NCBI GenBank assembly: GCA_963579995.1
Contig: CAUZIY010000056.1
Location: 1-17,197 of the forward strand
Reading direction: 5' to 3'
DNA from: UBA6626 sp963579995
Lineage (GTDB): Bacteria > Planctomycetota > Phycisphaerae > Phycisphaerales > Phycisphaeraceae
Length of the DNA stretch: 17,197 nucleotides
A program made the position numbers and the translations under genes. The notes under the pieces were generated by a model that was given only the letters and a program-made list of their open reading frames with translations, was not told the DNA's origin and made no database searches. Positions 8,173 through 15,249 of the stretch are shown here, one piece after another; the stretch's first letter is position 1; every line of letters begins with the position of its first letter.

Positions 8173-8727
8173 ATGGAAAACATCAATCCAACATCCCGAG
8201 ACCTCAAGATCTTCACATGGATCTTCCTTGTATTTTCCGGCTTGCTGGGGCTGATCATCAGCAGGAAACCGGAAACCTTGACGATGGTTGCCCTTGTCCT
8301 GGCCGCAGCGGTCCTGGTCACCCTGGTATTGAACCGGGAGTTGTCGCCCACCCGGAAACTGAAGGGCTTTCTTCTTCCGGCCCTGTTTGGACTTGCCGGA
8401 CAGGCCGCCGAACAGACCCAGGTATTCATGGTCGTCGCATGTATTGCATGGGGGATCGGAATTCTTTTGACGATCGCCATGTGGTGCCTGCCATCAATTG
8501 CTGGAAGGGTATTTCTATGCCTGATAACGGCAGCCGAGCCAATCGGCTGGACAATTTCACATGTCATCCTCGGGCTCGTGTATTATCTGGTGATGACGCC
8601 AACCGGAGCCCTGATGAAACTGTTTAGCTATGACCCCATGAACCGGCGTATTGATCGGCAGGCCGACACGTATTGGATAGATCATGATACGGCCGACGAG
8701 ACCGAAAGATATTTTCGCCAGTTCTAG
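8173..8727 (+). CDS. SxtJ-like membrane protein
   Basis: A protein of 184 residues from ATG 8173 (186 from the in-frame GTG 8167, which is also possible; neither has a good ribosome site). It has about four to five hydrophobic segments: two near the N-terminus (LKIFTWIFLVFSGLLGLII and VALVLAAAVLVTLVL), two in the middle, and one around GLVYYLVMTP. The C-terminal wording VMTPTGALMKLFSYDPMNRRID...YW is typical of the SxtJ family, named from the saxitoxin cluster but common next to carbamoyltransferases in polysaccharide loci. No enzymatic activity is established for the family. It begins 18 bp after the carbamoyltransferase and precedes the DUF5989 gene by 15 bp, so the three are surely co-transcribed. 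A role as membrane partner of the transferase is an inference from this linkage. Confidence 0.82.
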   Translation: MENINPTSRDLKIFTWIFLVFSGLLGLIISRKPETLTMVALVLAAAVLVTLVLNRELSPTRKLKGFLLPALFGLAGQAAEQTQVFMVVACIAWGIGILLTIAMWCLPSIAGRVFLCLITAAEPIGWTISHVILGLVYYLVMTPTGALMKLFSYDPMNRRIDRQADTYWIDHDTADETERYFRQF

Positions 8728-8742
8728 CCCCGGAGCAATCTG

Positions 8743-8964
8743 ATGAATCAACCGGACAATCAAGTGCAATCGGAACCCAAAGATGATTTCGCCAAGCAAG
8801 CCGAGCGGTCTCAACAGGGGATCATAAGAGAAACATGGGACTTTCTGCGTTTCAACAAGAAATGGTGGCTTACGCCAATCATCCTCGTTCTACTGCTCAT
8901 GGGCGCATTGATTCTGTTTGGAACCGCCGGGCCGGCAGCCCCGTTTATTTACACGTTGTTCTAG
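8743..8964 (+). CDS. DUF5989-family small membrane protein
   Basis: A 73-residue protein with a polar, charged N-terminal half and one membrane helix at about 43-61 (PIILVLLLMGALILFG), ending in APFIYTLF. The string 'WDFLR..KKWWLTPIILVLLLMG...APFIYTLF' is the DUF5989 pattern: a basic, Trp-rich interface segment followed by a hydrophobic helix and a conserved aromatic end. Its function is unknown. GGAG at about 8732 gives a ribosome site at good spacing. Genes of this family regularly follow carbamoyltransferase and SxtJ genes, as here. Confidence 0.85.
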   Translation: MNQPDNQVQSEPKDDFAKQAERSQQGIIRETWDFLRFNKKWWLTPIILVLLLMGALILFGTAGPAAPFIYTLF

Positions 8965-8979
8965 GCTGCTCACGCCTTT

Positions 8980-9010
8980 ATGACCCTTAATTAAACTGAC
9001 CTGATATAAT
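8980..9010 (+). promoter_or_regulatory. Extended -10 sigma70-type promoter
   Basis: TGATATAAT at 9002-9010 is a full extended -10 element (TG, one base, then consensus TATAAT). A weak -35 (ATGACC, 8980-8985, 19-bp spacer) lies upstream. The 8-bp palindrome TTAATTAA (8987-8994) makes the spacer AT-rich. Transcription would start near 9017, about 65 bases before the isomerase start codon. The site separates the carbamoyltransferase trio from the isomerase and sulfatase-like genes. Confidence 0.62.
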
Positions 9011-9081
9011 TCGATTTTAAACTTTCTTTACCAATCAATCTGTGTGCCACCCGTGCACCGGATCATGGTGGTTGATGGAAA

Positions 9082-9879
9082 ATGAAACTAGGTTTTAATT
9101 CAGTCCTGTTCGGAGGGCATGACATGGAGATGGCGTTCAAATACGCCTCTCTTCTGGGTTATAACGGACTTGAAATCTCTGCCATCGATTCCATGAGTGA
9201 ACATCTCGTCCTGGACCAATGGGAAACACTCGCACCCAGGATCAAATCCCTGGCTGAACAATATGACATCCCGATCACTGCAATGGAACAACCCTCACAG
9301 GATGTTGACACCATGACCCGAGCGTTCGAAGCAGCTTGTGAGATTGGCATTCCAATCATCAATTGTGGTCCGGGTGGCCAGGCCGGCAGTGAAGAATCAC
9401 TGGCTGAATCAATCATATCCCTGCAGAACCTGGCCGATCGTGCGGCAAGCTATGGCGTCATGCTATGCGTCAAGGCCCACGTTGGCGCAGCAATTTACGA
9501 CACACCCACAACATTGCGCATGCTGGAGGAGATTGATTGCCCCGCCTTCGGTCTTGATATGGACCCCAGCCACATTCATCGAGCCGGTGAAAATGCAACT
9601 GAAGCCCTCGATGCCGTCATGGGTCGCATCAAGCATGTTCATATCCGGGACTGCAAAGGTCGCCAACAAGGACCCGGTTCACCACCCATGCAGGCCAACG
9701 GACGTGGCGATATCGACCTGCTCGGTTTTATTCGCCGACTGCATGAGGCTGAATATGATGGTCCAGTCAACCTGGAAATCATCGGCGCCAAGGACTTTGA
9801 CCTGGCATCATGCGTTGCGATCGCCGGCGAGTCCCGTGGTCATATGCAAGCCTGCCTGCAGGCGTGTGCGGTGAATTGA
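9082..9879 (+). CDS. Sugar phosphate isomerase/epimerase (xylose isomerase-like TIM barrel)
   Basis: A 265-residue protein of the AP endonuclease 2/xylose isomerase-like fold. Recognisable pieces are the N-terminal strand MKLGFNSVLF, LGYNGLEIS (25-33), the ligand motif DMDPSH (159-164), HVHIRD (185-190) and LEIIGA (231-236). The metal ligands expected from tagatose epimerase-type enzymes are D161 with H164, H187 and E232. The first ligand, usually a Glu on strand 5, appears to be K131 in VKAHVG; Lys-x-His in this place is common in one uncharacterised branch. The family includes sugar 3-epimerases, hydroxypyruvate isomerase and inosose dehydratase, so the reaction is uncertain. It has its own promoter, and the sulfatase-like gene follows after 13 bp. 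Confidence 0.83.
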   Translation: MKLGFNSVLFGGHDMEMAFKYASLLGYNGLEISAIDSMSEHLVLDQWETLAPRIKSLAEQYDIPITAMEQPSQDVDTMTRAFEAACEIGIPIINCGPGGQAGSEESLAESIISLQNLADRAASYGVMLCVKAHVGAAIYDTPTTLRMLEEIDCPAFGLDMDPSHIHRAGENATEALDAVMGRIKHVHIRDCKGRQQGPGSPPMQANGRGDIDLLGFIRRLHEAEYDGPVNLEIIGAKDFDLASCVAIAGESRGHMQACLQACAVN

Positions 9880-9892
9880 CAGGGAAGCAGGC

Positions 9893-11302
9893 ATGCAAAA
9901 GCCGAAACGTAGAAGAAACCCCCACGCCCGCCATCCAAATATTCTGCTGATTGCCATTGACTCGTTACGTGCAGACCACATGAGCTGTTATGGCTACTCT
10001 CGCCATACCACTCCGCATATTGATCGGTTTTCCCTGGGGGGAACGATTTTCCAGCAAACCTACAGCCCACACATCCCCACCACATCCGCCTACGCATCGA
10101 TGCTCACCGGCTGCGACTGCTTTGATACCCAGGTCGTGGCGCTTCGACATAAGGGCGGGATGACGACCAAGGTCAAAACACTGCCTGAGATTCTACGCCG
10201 GCATGGATATTCATCCTGCTGCGTTGGCTTTACCGGCAATGCAGCATCCCGCGGCTTTGACGAGTACCTCAATCACGATGAAGTCTGGGGCACATGGTCC
10301 CAACGACCACTGCACAAGGCTGAACGACTCAATGAAGTGGCCCAACCAAAAATTGAACAGTTGCACAGGGAAGGCAAACCATGGCTCATGCTTCTAAGGC
10401 ACATGGATCCACACGCACCCTACCTGCCACCGCCACCATACGACCGGATGTTTTATCACGGTAATGAATTCGATCGCCACAACAGGTCAATGAAACCCGT
10501 ATTTGACTTCAAGCCTTTTCGTGACTTCCATGCTAGTTTTCTGCCCCCGGGGATTACCGATAAAGACTACGTGATCGCCCAGTACGATGGCGCAGTTGCG
10601 TATATGGACGCGTGCCTGCAACAGATTTTCACCCAGCTTGAAGCGATGAAGATCTTGGACAATACGATCGTGGTCATTAACGGCGATCACGGAGAGACGT
10701 TGTATGACCATGGTTGCTGGTTTGATCACCATGGACTTTACGATGTCACCCTGCATGTGCCGCTGATCATCCGGTATCCCCAACGAATACCGGCAGGTCT
10801 ACGGCTCAACGGCTTCAATCAGCACAAGGATCTCGTCCCTACGCTCCTGGAACTCGCCGGGATTAAAACACGCAGACAGTTTGAGGGACGTTCCCTTACG
10901 GGCTTGATAGGCGGCAAACCGGCCAACTATGACTCTGAATTCTACATTACCGAATGCACATGGATGAGAAAGCATGGCTGGCGCACACCCCAGTGGAAAT
11001 TTATCATTGCCCTAGAGCCGGATTTTCATTACATGCCCAAACGGGAACTCTATGACCTGGTCCAGGACCCGGACGAAAATGAAAATATTGCCCAGCAAAA
11101 TCCTGATGTCGTCAAAATGCTAGAGAAACGTATGGCCCGTTTCATCCGCAAGCGACAGACCCATACAGGATCACTGAATCCAATGATGACCCAAGGTGCC
11201 TGGGCGCCGGGCGCGCCATTCAAGTCCAGCCGCACCGCCTATAACACGTTGCATATCGGCGGCCCCAAGCAGGCCAATAAACTCCAGGCTGGCAAATCCT
11301 AA
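9893..11302 (+). CDS. Sulfatase-fold hydrolase or phosphotransferase, Thr nucleophile
   Basis: A 469-residue alkaline-phosphatase superfamily protein. The N-terminal strand and metal site NILLIAIDSLRADH (16-29), MDPHAPY (171-177) and the second metal site NGDHGE (263-268) mark the sulfatase family, and YDLVQDPDENENIA matches its C-terminal subdomain. The sulfatase signature C/S-x-P-S-R is absent: counted back from LTG (71-73), the formylglycine position is T63 in PTTSAYASMLTG. Thr is the nucleophile in phosphoethanolamine and phosphoglycerol transferases of the same superfamily, so phosphodiester chemistry is at least as likely as sulfate removal. No signal peptide or membrane helix is seen; the basic N-terminus (KPKRRRNPHARH) suggests a cytoplasmic protein. 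AGGGA at 9881 is a good ribosome site. It converges with the ligase gene. Confidence 0.85.
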   Translation: MQKPKRRRNPHARHPNILLIAIDSLRADHMSCYGYSRHTTPHIDRFSLGGTIFQQTYSPHIPTTSAYASMLTGCDCFDTQVVALRHKGGMTTKVKTLPEILRRHGYSSCCVGFTGNAASRGFDEYLNHDEVWGTWSQRPLHKAERLNEVAQPKIEQLHREGKPWLMLLRHMDPHAPYLPPPPYDRMFYHGNEFDRHNRSMKPVFDFKPFRDFHASFLPPGITDKDYVIAQYDGAVAYMDACLQQIFTQLEAMKILDNTIVVINGDHGETLYDHGCWFDHHGLYDVTLHVPLIIRYPQRIPAGLRLNGFNQHKDLVPTLLELAGIKTRRQFEGRSLTGLIGGKPANYDSEFYITECTWMRKHGWRTPQWKFIIALEPDFHYMPKRELYDLVQDPDENENIAQQNPDVVKMLEKRMARFIRKRQTHTGSLNPMMTQGAWAPGAPFKSSRTAYNTLHIGGPKQANKLQAGKS

Positions 11303-11332
11303 GACCAGACCGGAGGCTATGCCACCTTGGTC
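11303..11332. terminator. Possible two-way hairpin between convergent genes
   Basis: The 14 bp between the converging stop codons sit inside an imperfect inverted repeat: GACCA (11303-11307) pairs with TGGTC (11328-11332), and GGAGGC (11312-11317) pairs with GCCACC (11321-11326) with one mismatch around a TAT loop. There is no T-run on either side. It could slow polymerase in both directions, but it is a weak call. Confidence 0.25.
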
Positions 11333-12600
11333 GCCTTAACGTAGCGAAATGTTTCAATTCCCAGTGTAATAAACAACAAGGACATGAAAACATGGACAAA
11401 TGACCATGTATAAGTCGGATAGTATATGGTCCCATTCACAAAACCGTGAAAGTACAGCGCAAACATGAAGGCGGCAAGACAATTGATCAATACCGGATCA
11501 GTTGGCAACTTGCGCCGGTGACGCCAGGTATAAAAGGCGCCTCCCAAGGACACGCAAACCAACAACCCCATCGGCACGGCCAGGGTCAAACCGCCGAGAT
11601 AGAGCATCTCGATATAGGCATTATGCGGGTGGGTCAACCCTACATGGCCACTTGAAGATTGACCACTTGTATTGGCCAACCCGAATATGGGGCGGTCCTT
11701 AATCACCTCGATATAGTGGCCAATAAGTTCATACCTTTCACTGGTGGGACTTAGCAGGCGCTGCAGTTGCCTCTCCTCAGCCATTCCCAGTACCCAGGAC
11801 AAAATCCCATAAGCAATACCTATTGCCAAAACTGTCAACACCGGGCGGCGGGTTGCGGCCGTCAACAGTGGAAGCAGGGGGATGGCCATCACCACGACAA
11901 CTGATCTGCTTCCGGTCAACAAGCCAAGTCCGAAGCTGATCGCACCAAAAGCAATCATCAGTGACCGGGTCGTAATATTCGATGCCCGTAACGCAAAGTA
12001 TCCAAAAATAAATACACTCAGGCAAAACATGAGGCCAATCTGGTTCGGATTGGCCTGGTACGGAAAGATCCGACCCAGCCCGCGGGCATAAGTTGCAGCC
12101 GGGTTGAGTACCAAGGCACTTAACAGGACCAACAGCCCGATTAGCGACCCGAGCATCAAACCCGTAAGCACGCGCATCAAACCCACATGATCGGTTACCG
12201 TGCGCATCAGCAAAATGGCTGAGACCACCAAAACGAGCCACTGGAATCGGATCACCAACGCCACATCCCGATCGGTCACCGTCATGACATACAAAAAGGC
12301 AATGACCGCCATCACTGGATAGATGAAAACAAGGGGATTTAAACGGCGCTTGGGTCCTGGTTGAAGCACTGCAGCAAGACCAACACCGTAATACACGGCA
12401 AAGGCGGTTGCCTTACTTAGTGCCTGAACGAATCCAAGATCTGCCAACTTATTAAACATCAGCCACACGACCATGACCGCCAGGGCGCACTGAATGCGAA
12501 TCCGGTTTGGCAGCAGGATGATGGTTATCGTGTAACCAAACGCCGCCAGGATGATGGCCCACCACGGTACCAGGTCGAGATACAGTTTTAATGTGCTCAT
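11317..12600 (-). CDS. O-antigen ligase/polymerase family membrane protein
   Basis: A 427-residue protein with about ten to twelve hydrophobic helices, the length and layout of WaaL/Wzy-type proteins. Family hallmarks are YQANPNQIGL (181-190), the TGSRS turn (229-233) before a long helix, and a large periplasmic loop with ERYELIGHYIEVIKDRPIFGLA and HPHNAYIE (324-331); a His in this loop is catalytic in WaaL-type ligases. These proteins join lipid-linked glycans to an acceptor or polymerise repeat units on the periplasmic side of the inner membrane. Ligase and polymerase cannot be told apart from sequence alone. It is the last gene of the rho-GT4-GT4 operon. No good ribosome site precedes the ATG, but a 29-codon reading frame ends 5 bases upstream, so coupling is possible. 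Confidence 0.87.
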   Translation of the reverse strand: MSTLKLYLDLVPWWAIILAAFGYTITIILLPNRIRIQCALAVMVVWLMFNKLADLGFVQALSKATAFAVYYGVGLAAVLQPGPKRRLNPLVFIYPVMAVIAFLYVMTVTDRDVALVIRFQWLVLVVSAILLMRTVTDHVGLMRVLTGLMLGSLIGLLVLLSALVLNPAATYARGLGRIFPYQANPNQIGLMFCLSVFIFGYFALRASNITTRSLMIAFGAISFGLGLLTGSRSVVVVMAIPLLPLLTAATRRPVLTVLAIGIAYGILSWVLGMAEERQLQRLLSPTSERYELIGHYIEVIKDRPIFGLANTSGQSSSGHVGLTHPHNAYIEMLYLGGLTLAVPMGLLVCVSLGGAFYTWRHRRKLPTDPVLINCLAAFMFALYFHGFVNGTIYYPTYTWSFVHVFMSLLFITLGIETFRYVKATKVA

Positions 12601-12605
12601 GTGGC

Positions 12606-12695
12606 TCAGTTCAATCGCATCAGACGCGACCTAGTTTCCCGCTGCCCAGTGGGTGATTTCCTGCGATTATTGTCGGACATTCGATCAAACTTCAT
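12606..12695 (-). CDS. Possible 29-residue leader ORF before the ligase gene
   Basis: ATG at 12695 is preceded by GGTGGG at 3-base spacing and runs for 29 codons to a TGA five bases before the ligase ATG. The peptide is very basic (12 Lys/Arg and no hydrophobic stretch; it starts MKFDRMSDNNRRK), so it is not an export signal. It could be a translational leader coupling ligase synthesis to upstream reading, or a chance frame in a 150-bp gap. I recognise no family. Confidence 0.25.
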   Translation of the reverse strand: MKFDRMSDNNRRKSPTGQRETRSRLMRLN

Positions 12696-12750
12696 GATCC
12701 CACCGGTCTTTGCAAAATGCCGTTCTGGACGGAGTAACTTCCTATAACCA

Positions 12751-13956
12751 TTACTCCGGCGCCTGGTGCGTGTCGGGGTCATCAGGACACAGCACCTCCA
12801 CGGTCTTTAAGGCTTCACGAAGTGCTTCGACGGGATCTGCCCGTGTCCGCCAATCATTTAGCAGTTGAGCGGAGGCCGCTTTCATATCATCTATGCGGTC
12901 AGCTTGAGTGACCGTCCGCATCCGCTGGATAAGGCCGTCAAGGTCGCCGACGGCAAATATTCCACCATTGACACCCTCACGGACCACCTCTGCGGCTGCA
13001 GCCACGGCATAACTGGAAATGATGGCCATTTCTGCTGCCGCGGCTTCAAGAATAACCAGGGCCCAAGGTTCGAAATCACTTGGAAGTACAAGGATGTCGG
13101 ATGCACGATAAATAGCCGCAATATATTGCGGATCGGCAATAAAACCGGTCCAAATGACGCGATCACTCAGGTCACTGGGAACACGCTTTTTAAGTTCGCC
13201 TTCACATTGCCCGTCGCCAATCACAACCAGATCCCATTCCGGGCGCTCCCTGGCAATTGCTGCAAATGCATCAATCGCAAGATCAACACGTTTAATCGGG
13301 ACCAGTCGGCCACAATAAACGATCCGCCTGTGGTCATCGCGTAATCCAAACTCTTTTTTTGCCTTGGCAATCACATCCGACGGCAGTTTCTGAATCATTT
13401 CACAATCAGGCTCACGTGAATAGTAAAACACTCGCTTCGGGTCAGCACCGTACTTAAGAAAATAGGCTTCCCCCAGTGTGCCGCATGGCATGACTCCCTG
13501 CACCCATGAGACCACCCGGGAGACGAGGATTTGTTTCAACCAGCTTTTTGGAAACTTGGCTGTATCACCCCGTATATTACTGTCACCAGTCAGGAAACAA
13601 GGCAGTCCGGTACGATGGCACCAGCGAAGAATCCGTAACCTTGCCAAATCAAAATAACCTTCGACGATCACCGCACGAATATTGGACTTGCCGATCCAGT
13701 CAATGATCCGTCCGGCACGCTGCCAATCACGAAGCAGGGTACCGGGAGTTATCTTGTTGCGGTCTGGAGCCTCGTCCCCGAATTCCATGGGCCGGATCTC
13801 AGTTGGTGGTGGACAATCCCACCGGTGCAGGGCATGGGTGACCAAGGAATGGAGATTGATCTGGGGAATACCCGCAACAATTCGGCGGTGGACATATACC
13901 CGGTAGGGGGGCAATGACCTTGAAATCATCGCCACATCAACAGGATCCGATAACAT
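12751..13956 (-). CDS. Family 4 (GT-B) glycosyltransferase
   Basis: A 401-residue GT-B enzyme. The C-terminal nucleotide-sugar domain contains IVYCGRLVPIKRVDLAIDAF, the start of the Glycos_transf_1 domain, and SDFEPWALVILEA, the E-x7-E motif that binds the donor. The N-terminal domain is less conserved and opens with VDVAMISRSLPPYRVYVHRR. It would transfer a sugar, probably with retention, to a growing lipid-linked glycan at the inner face of the membrane. I chose ATG 13956, with AGAGG seven bases upstream, over the adjacent TTG at 13959. The gap to the GT4 gene upstream is about 94 bp and the gap to the ligase downstream is 150 bp, both in the same direction. Donor and acceptor are unknown. 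Confidence 0.88.
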   Translation of the reverse strand: MLSDPVDVAMISRSLPPYRVYVHRRIVAGIPQINLHSLVTHALHRWDCPPPTEIRPMEFGDEAPDRNKITPGTLLRDWQRAGRIIDWIGKSNIRAVIVEGYFDLARLRILRWCHRTGLPCFLTGDSNIRGDTAKFPKSWLKQILVSRVVSWVQGVMPCGTLGEAYFLKYGADPKRVFYYSREPDCEMIQKLPSDVIAKAKKEFGLRDDHRRIVYCGRLVPIKRVDLAIDAFAAIARERPEWDLVVIGDGQCEGELKKRVPSDLSDRVIWTGFIADPQYIAAIYRASDILVLPSDFEPWALVILEAAAAEMAIISSYAVAAAAEVVREGVNGGIFAVGDLDGLIQRMRTVTQADRIDDMKAASAQLLNDWRTRADPVEALREALKTVEVLCPDDPDTHQAPE

Positions 13957-13982
13957 CAACGAGCCTCTGGTCGAACATCCTA

Positions 13983-14030
13983 CGATAACTAACTATCGGC
14001 TTGCCTTCGCTCCGATCGGGCACATCGCCC
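13983..14030. repeat. Two small inverted repeats between the two GT4 genes
   Basis: CGATA/TATCG with a 6-base loop (13983-13998) and GGGC/GCCC with a 5-base loop (14018-14030) lie in the gap, the second overlapping the palindrome CCGATCGG (14012-14019). On the transcribed - strand they would form two short stems before the downstream GT4 gene. Neither has a T-run. They might tune expression within the operon, or be chance. Confidence 0.25.
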
Positions 14031-14050
14031 TGGACCTAAACCAAACTTGG

Positions 14051-15247
14051 TCATGATTTAGCAGCTATCTGCAGATAATGTTGTTTCCACCGTTTGGCAA
14101 TATGCTGCCAATCATATGAACGAAAGACGAAGTCACGGGCTCCGCTTTCAGCATTGCGACGCAGTTGCACATCGGACATCAGCAATGCCAGACCATCGGC
14201 CAGGCTGGCCGTATCCACCGGCACCACAACACCAACCTTGGCGTCACTCACCTGCGAACAGATATTCACCTGATCAGATATTAAAACCGCAGTTCCCGTT
14301 GCCAGCGCTTCAACAACTGCCACTCCAAAATTTTCCTGATAGCTGGGCAGGACGAACAGGTCTGCATCAACCATCGCTTCAATCCGCCTTTGACCATGCA
14401 GCATGCCGACAAATTCTACACGGCCTTCCAATCCATTTGCTTCCACCAGTGACTGTAGTTTCTGCAGATAGGCTGGGGAATCTGCAGGTCCGGCAATCAC
14501 CAATACGGTATCCTGCAAGTTGGCCTGCCTGAAAGCGGGAATAAGCAGTTCCAGCCCCTTCTTAGGATGCAGTCGGGATAAGAATAAAACGATTTTCTGA
14601 TCGCCAATGTCTTTTAGTTGGCGACGGAAGCAGCCTGGATCAGGCAACTTTCCAAATTCCTGCAGGTCAATGCCATTGGGCTCAACAAGGGAAGGGGCCT
14701 TGATCCGCAGTGGTTCCGTAAGGCGGCTTTCCTCTTGCGTGGTGAAGTGAATCGCTGCAGCGTGATCAAGGTTTCGCGTCAGGCGTAATGCCATATACAA
14801 ACGTTTTTTTAACCTACTTTGTGCCAGGCACCACGGATCCAACATCCCACACGGCCGGATCAGGTAGGGAATGTTGTGGCGTTGACTTTGACGTGCAGCC
14901 ACATGAAGCACATCTTCCCAGATGGCATGAATATGCACGACCTGAACAGAATCAAGAGCTCGCTTCACGGTCGGTCTGATATCCCGGTGCCACCTGATGG
15001 CCCCCGCACAAGGGCCGATTAACTCGATATCAACCTGAAGGTCCCGCAACCGGTCCACCAAATCCAGGTTATCGCCGGTATTCCAGGTGGCCAGCACGCT
15101 GACCTTTAAGCCTGCATGACACTGAGCCTCAACGAGCCCCATAAGAGCGGTCACCGGGCCTCCATGTCGCGGATCAAGGCTGGAAACTACATGCACCACA
15201 TGCATCGGGTCATCGACATGATCGATGTGGCCATCGTTTTGTATCAT
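14051..15247 (-). CDS. Family 4 (GT-B) glycosyltransferase
   Basis: A 398-residue GT-B enzyme. The N-terminal domain has VVHVVSSLDPRHGGPVTAL (the GG loop, 29-30) and the typical RPCGMLDPW (131-139), which in this group lies at the acceptor side. The C-terminal domain has LFLSRLHPKKGLELL (221-235) and PSYQENFGVAVVEALA (301-316) with E305 and E313 of the E-x7-E motif. It follows rho by only 2 bp and must be translated from the same message. M15 is an alternative start, because the first 14 residues (rich in Asp and His) have no family match. The RPxGMLxPW pattern is common in exopolysaccharide galactosyl-, mannosyl- and rhamnosyltransferases, so the donor cannot be named. Confidence 0.9.
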   Translation of the reverse strand: MIQNDGHIDHVDDPMHVVHVVSSLDPRHGGPVTALMGLVEAQCHAGLKVSVLATWNTGDNLDLVDRLRDLQVDIELIGPCAGAIRWHRDIRPTVKRALDSVQVVHIHAIWEDVLHVAARQSQRHNIPYLIRPCGMLDPWCLAQSRLKKRLYMALRLTRNLDHAAAIHFTTQEESRLTEPLRIKAPSLVEPNGIDLQEFGKLPDPGCFRRQLKDIGDQKIVLFLSRLHPKKGLELLIPAFRQANLQDTVLVIAGPADSPAYLQKLQSLVEANGLEGRVEFVGMLHGQRRIEAMVDADLFVLPSYQENFGVAVVEALATGTAVLISDQVNICSQVSDAKVGVVVPVDTASLADGLALLMSDVQLRRNAESGARDFVFRSYDWQHIAKRWKQHYLQIAAKS

Positions 15248-15249
15248 TC

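Noticed and set aside
8151..8567. 138-codon - strand frame
   Set aside because: It lies opposite the SxtJ-like gene, whose helices and C-terminal motif are recognisable.
9338..9874. 178-codon + strand frame
   Set aside because: It is a shifted frame inside the isomerase gene, with a composition unlike a folded protein.
9893..11302. Calling this a true sulfatase
   Set aside because: The fold is right, but the Cys/Ser needed for formylglycine is Thr.
12865..13344. 159-codon + strand frame
   Set aside because: It lies opposite the GT4 gene, which carries a clear E-x7-E motif.
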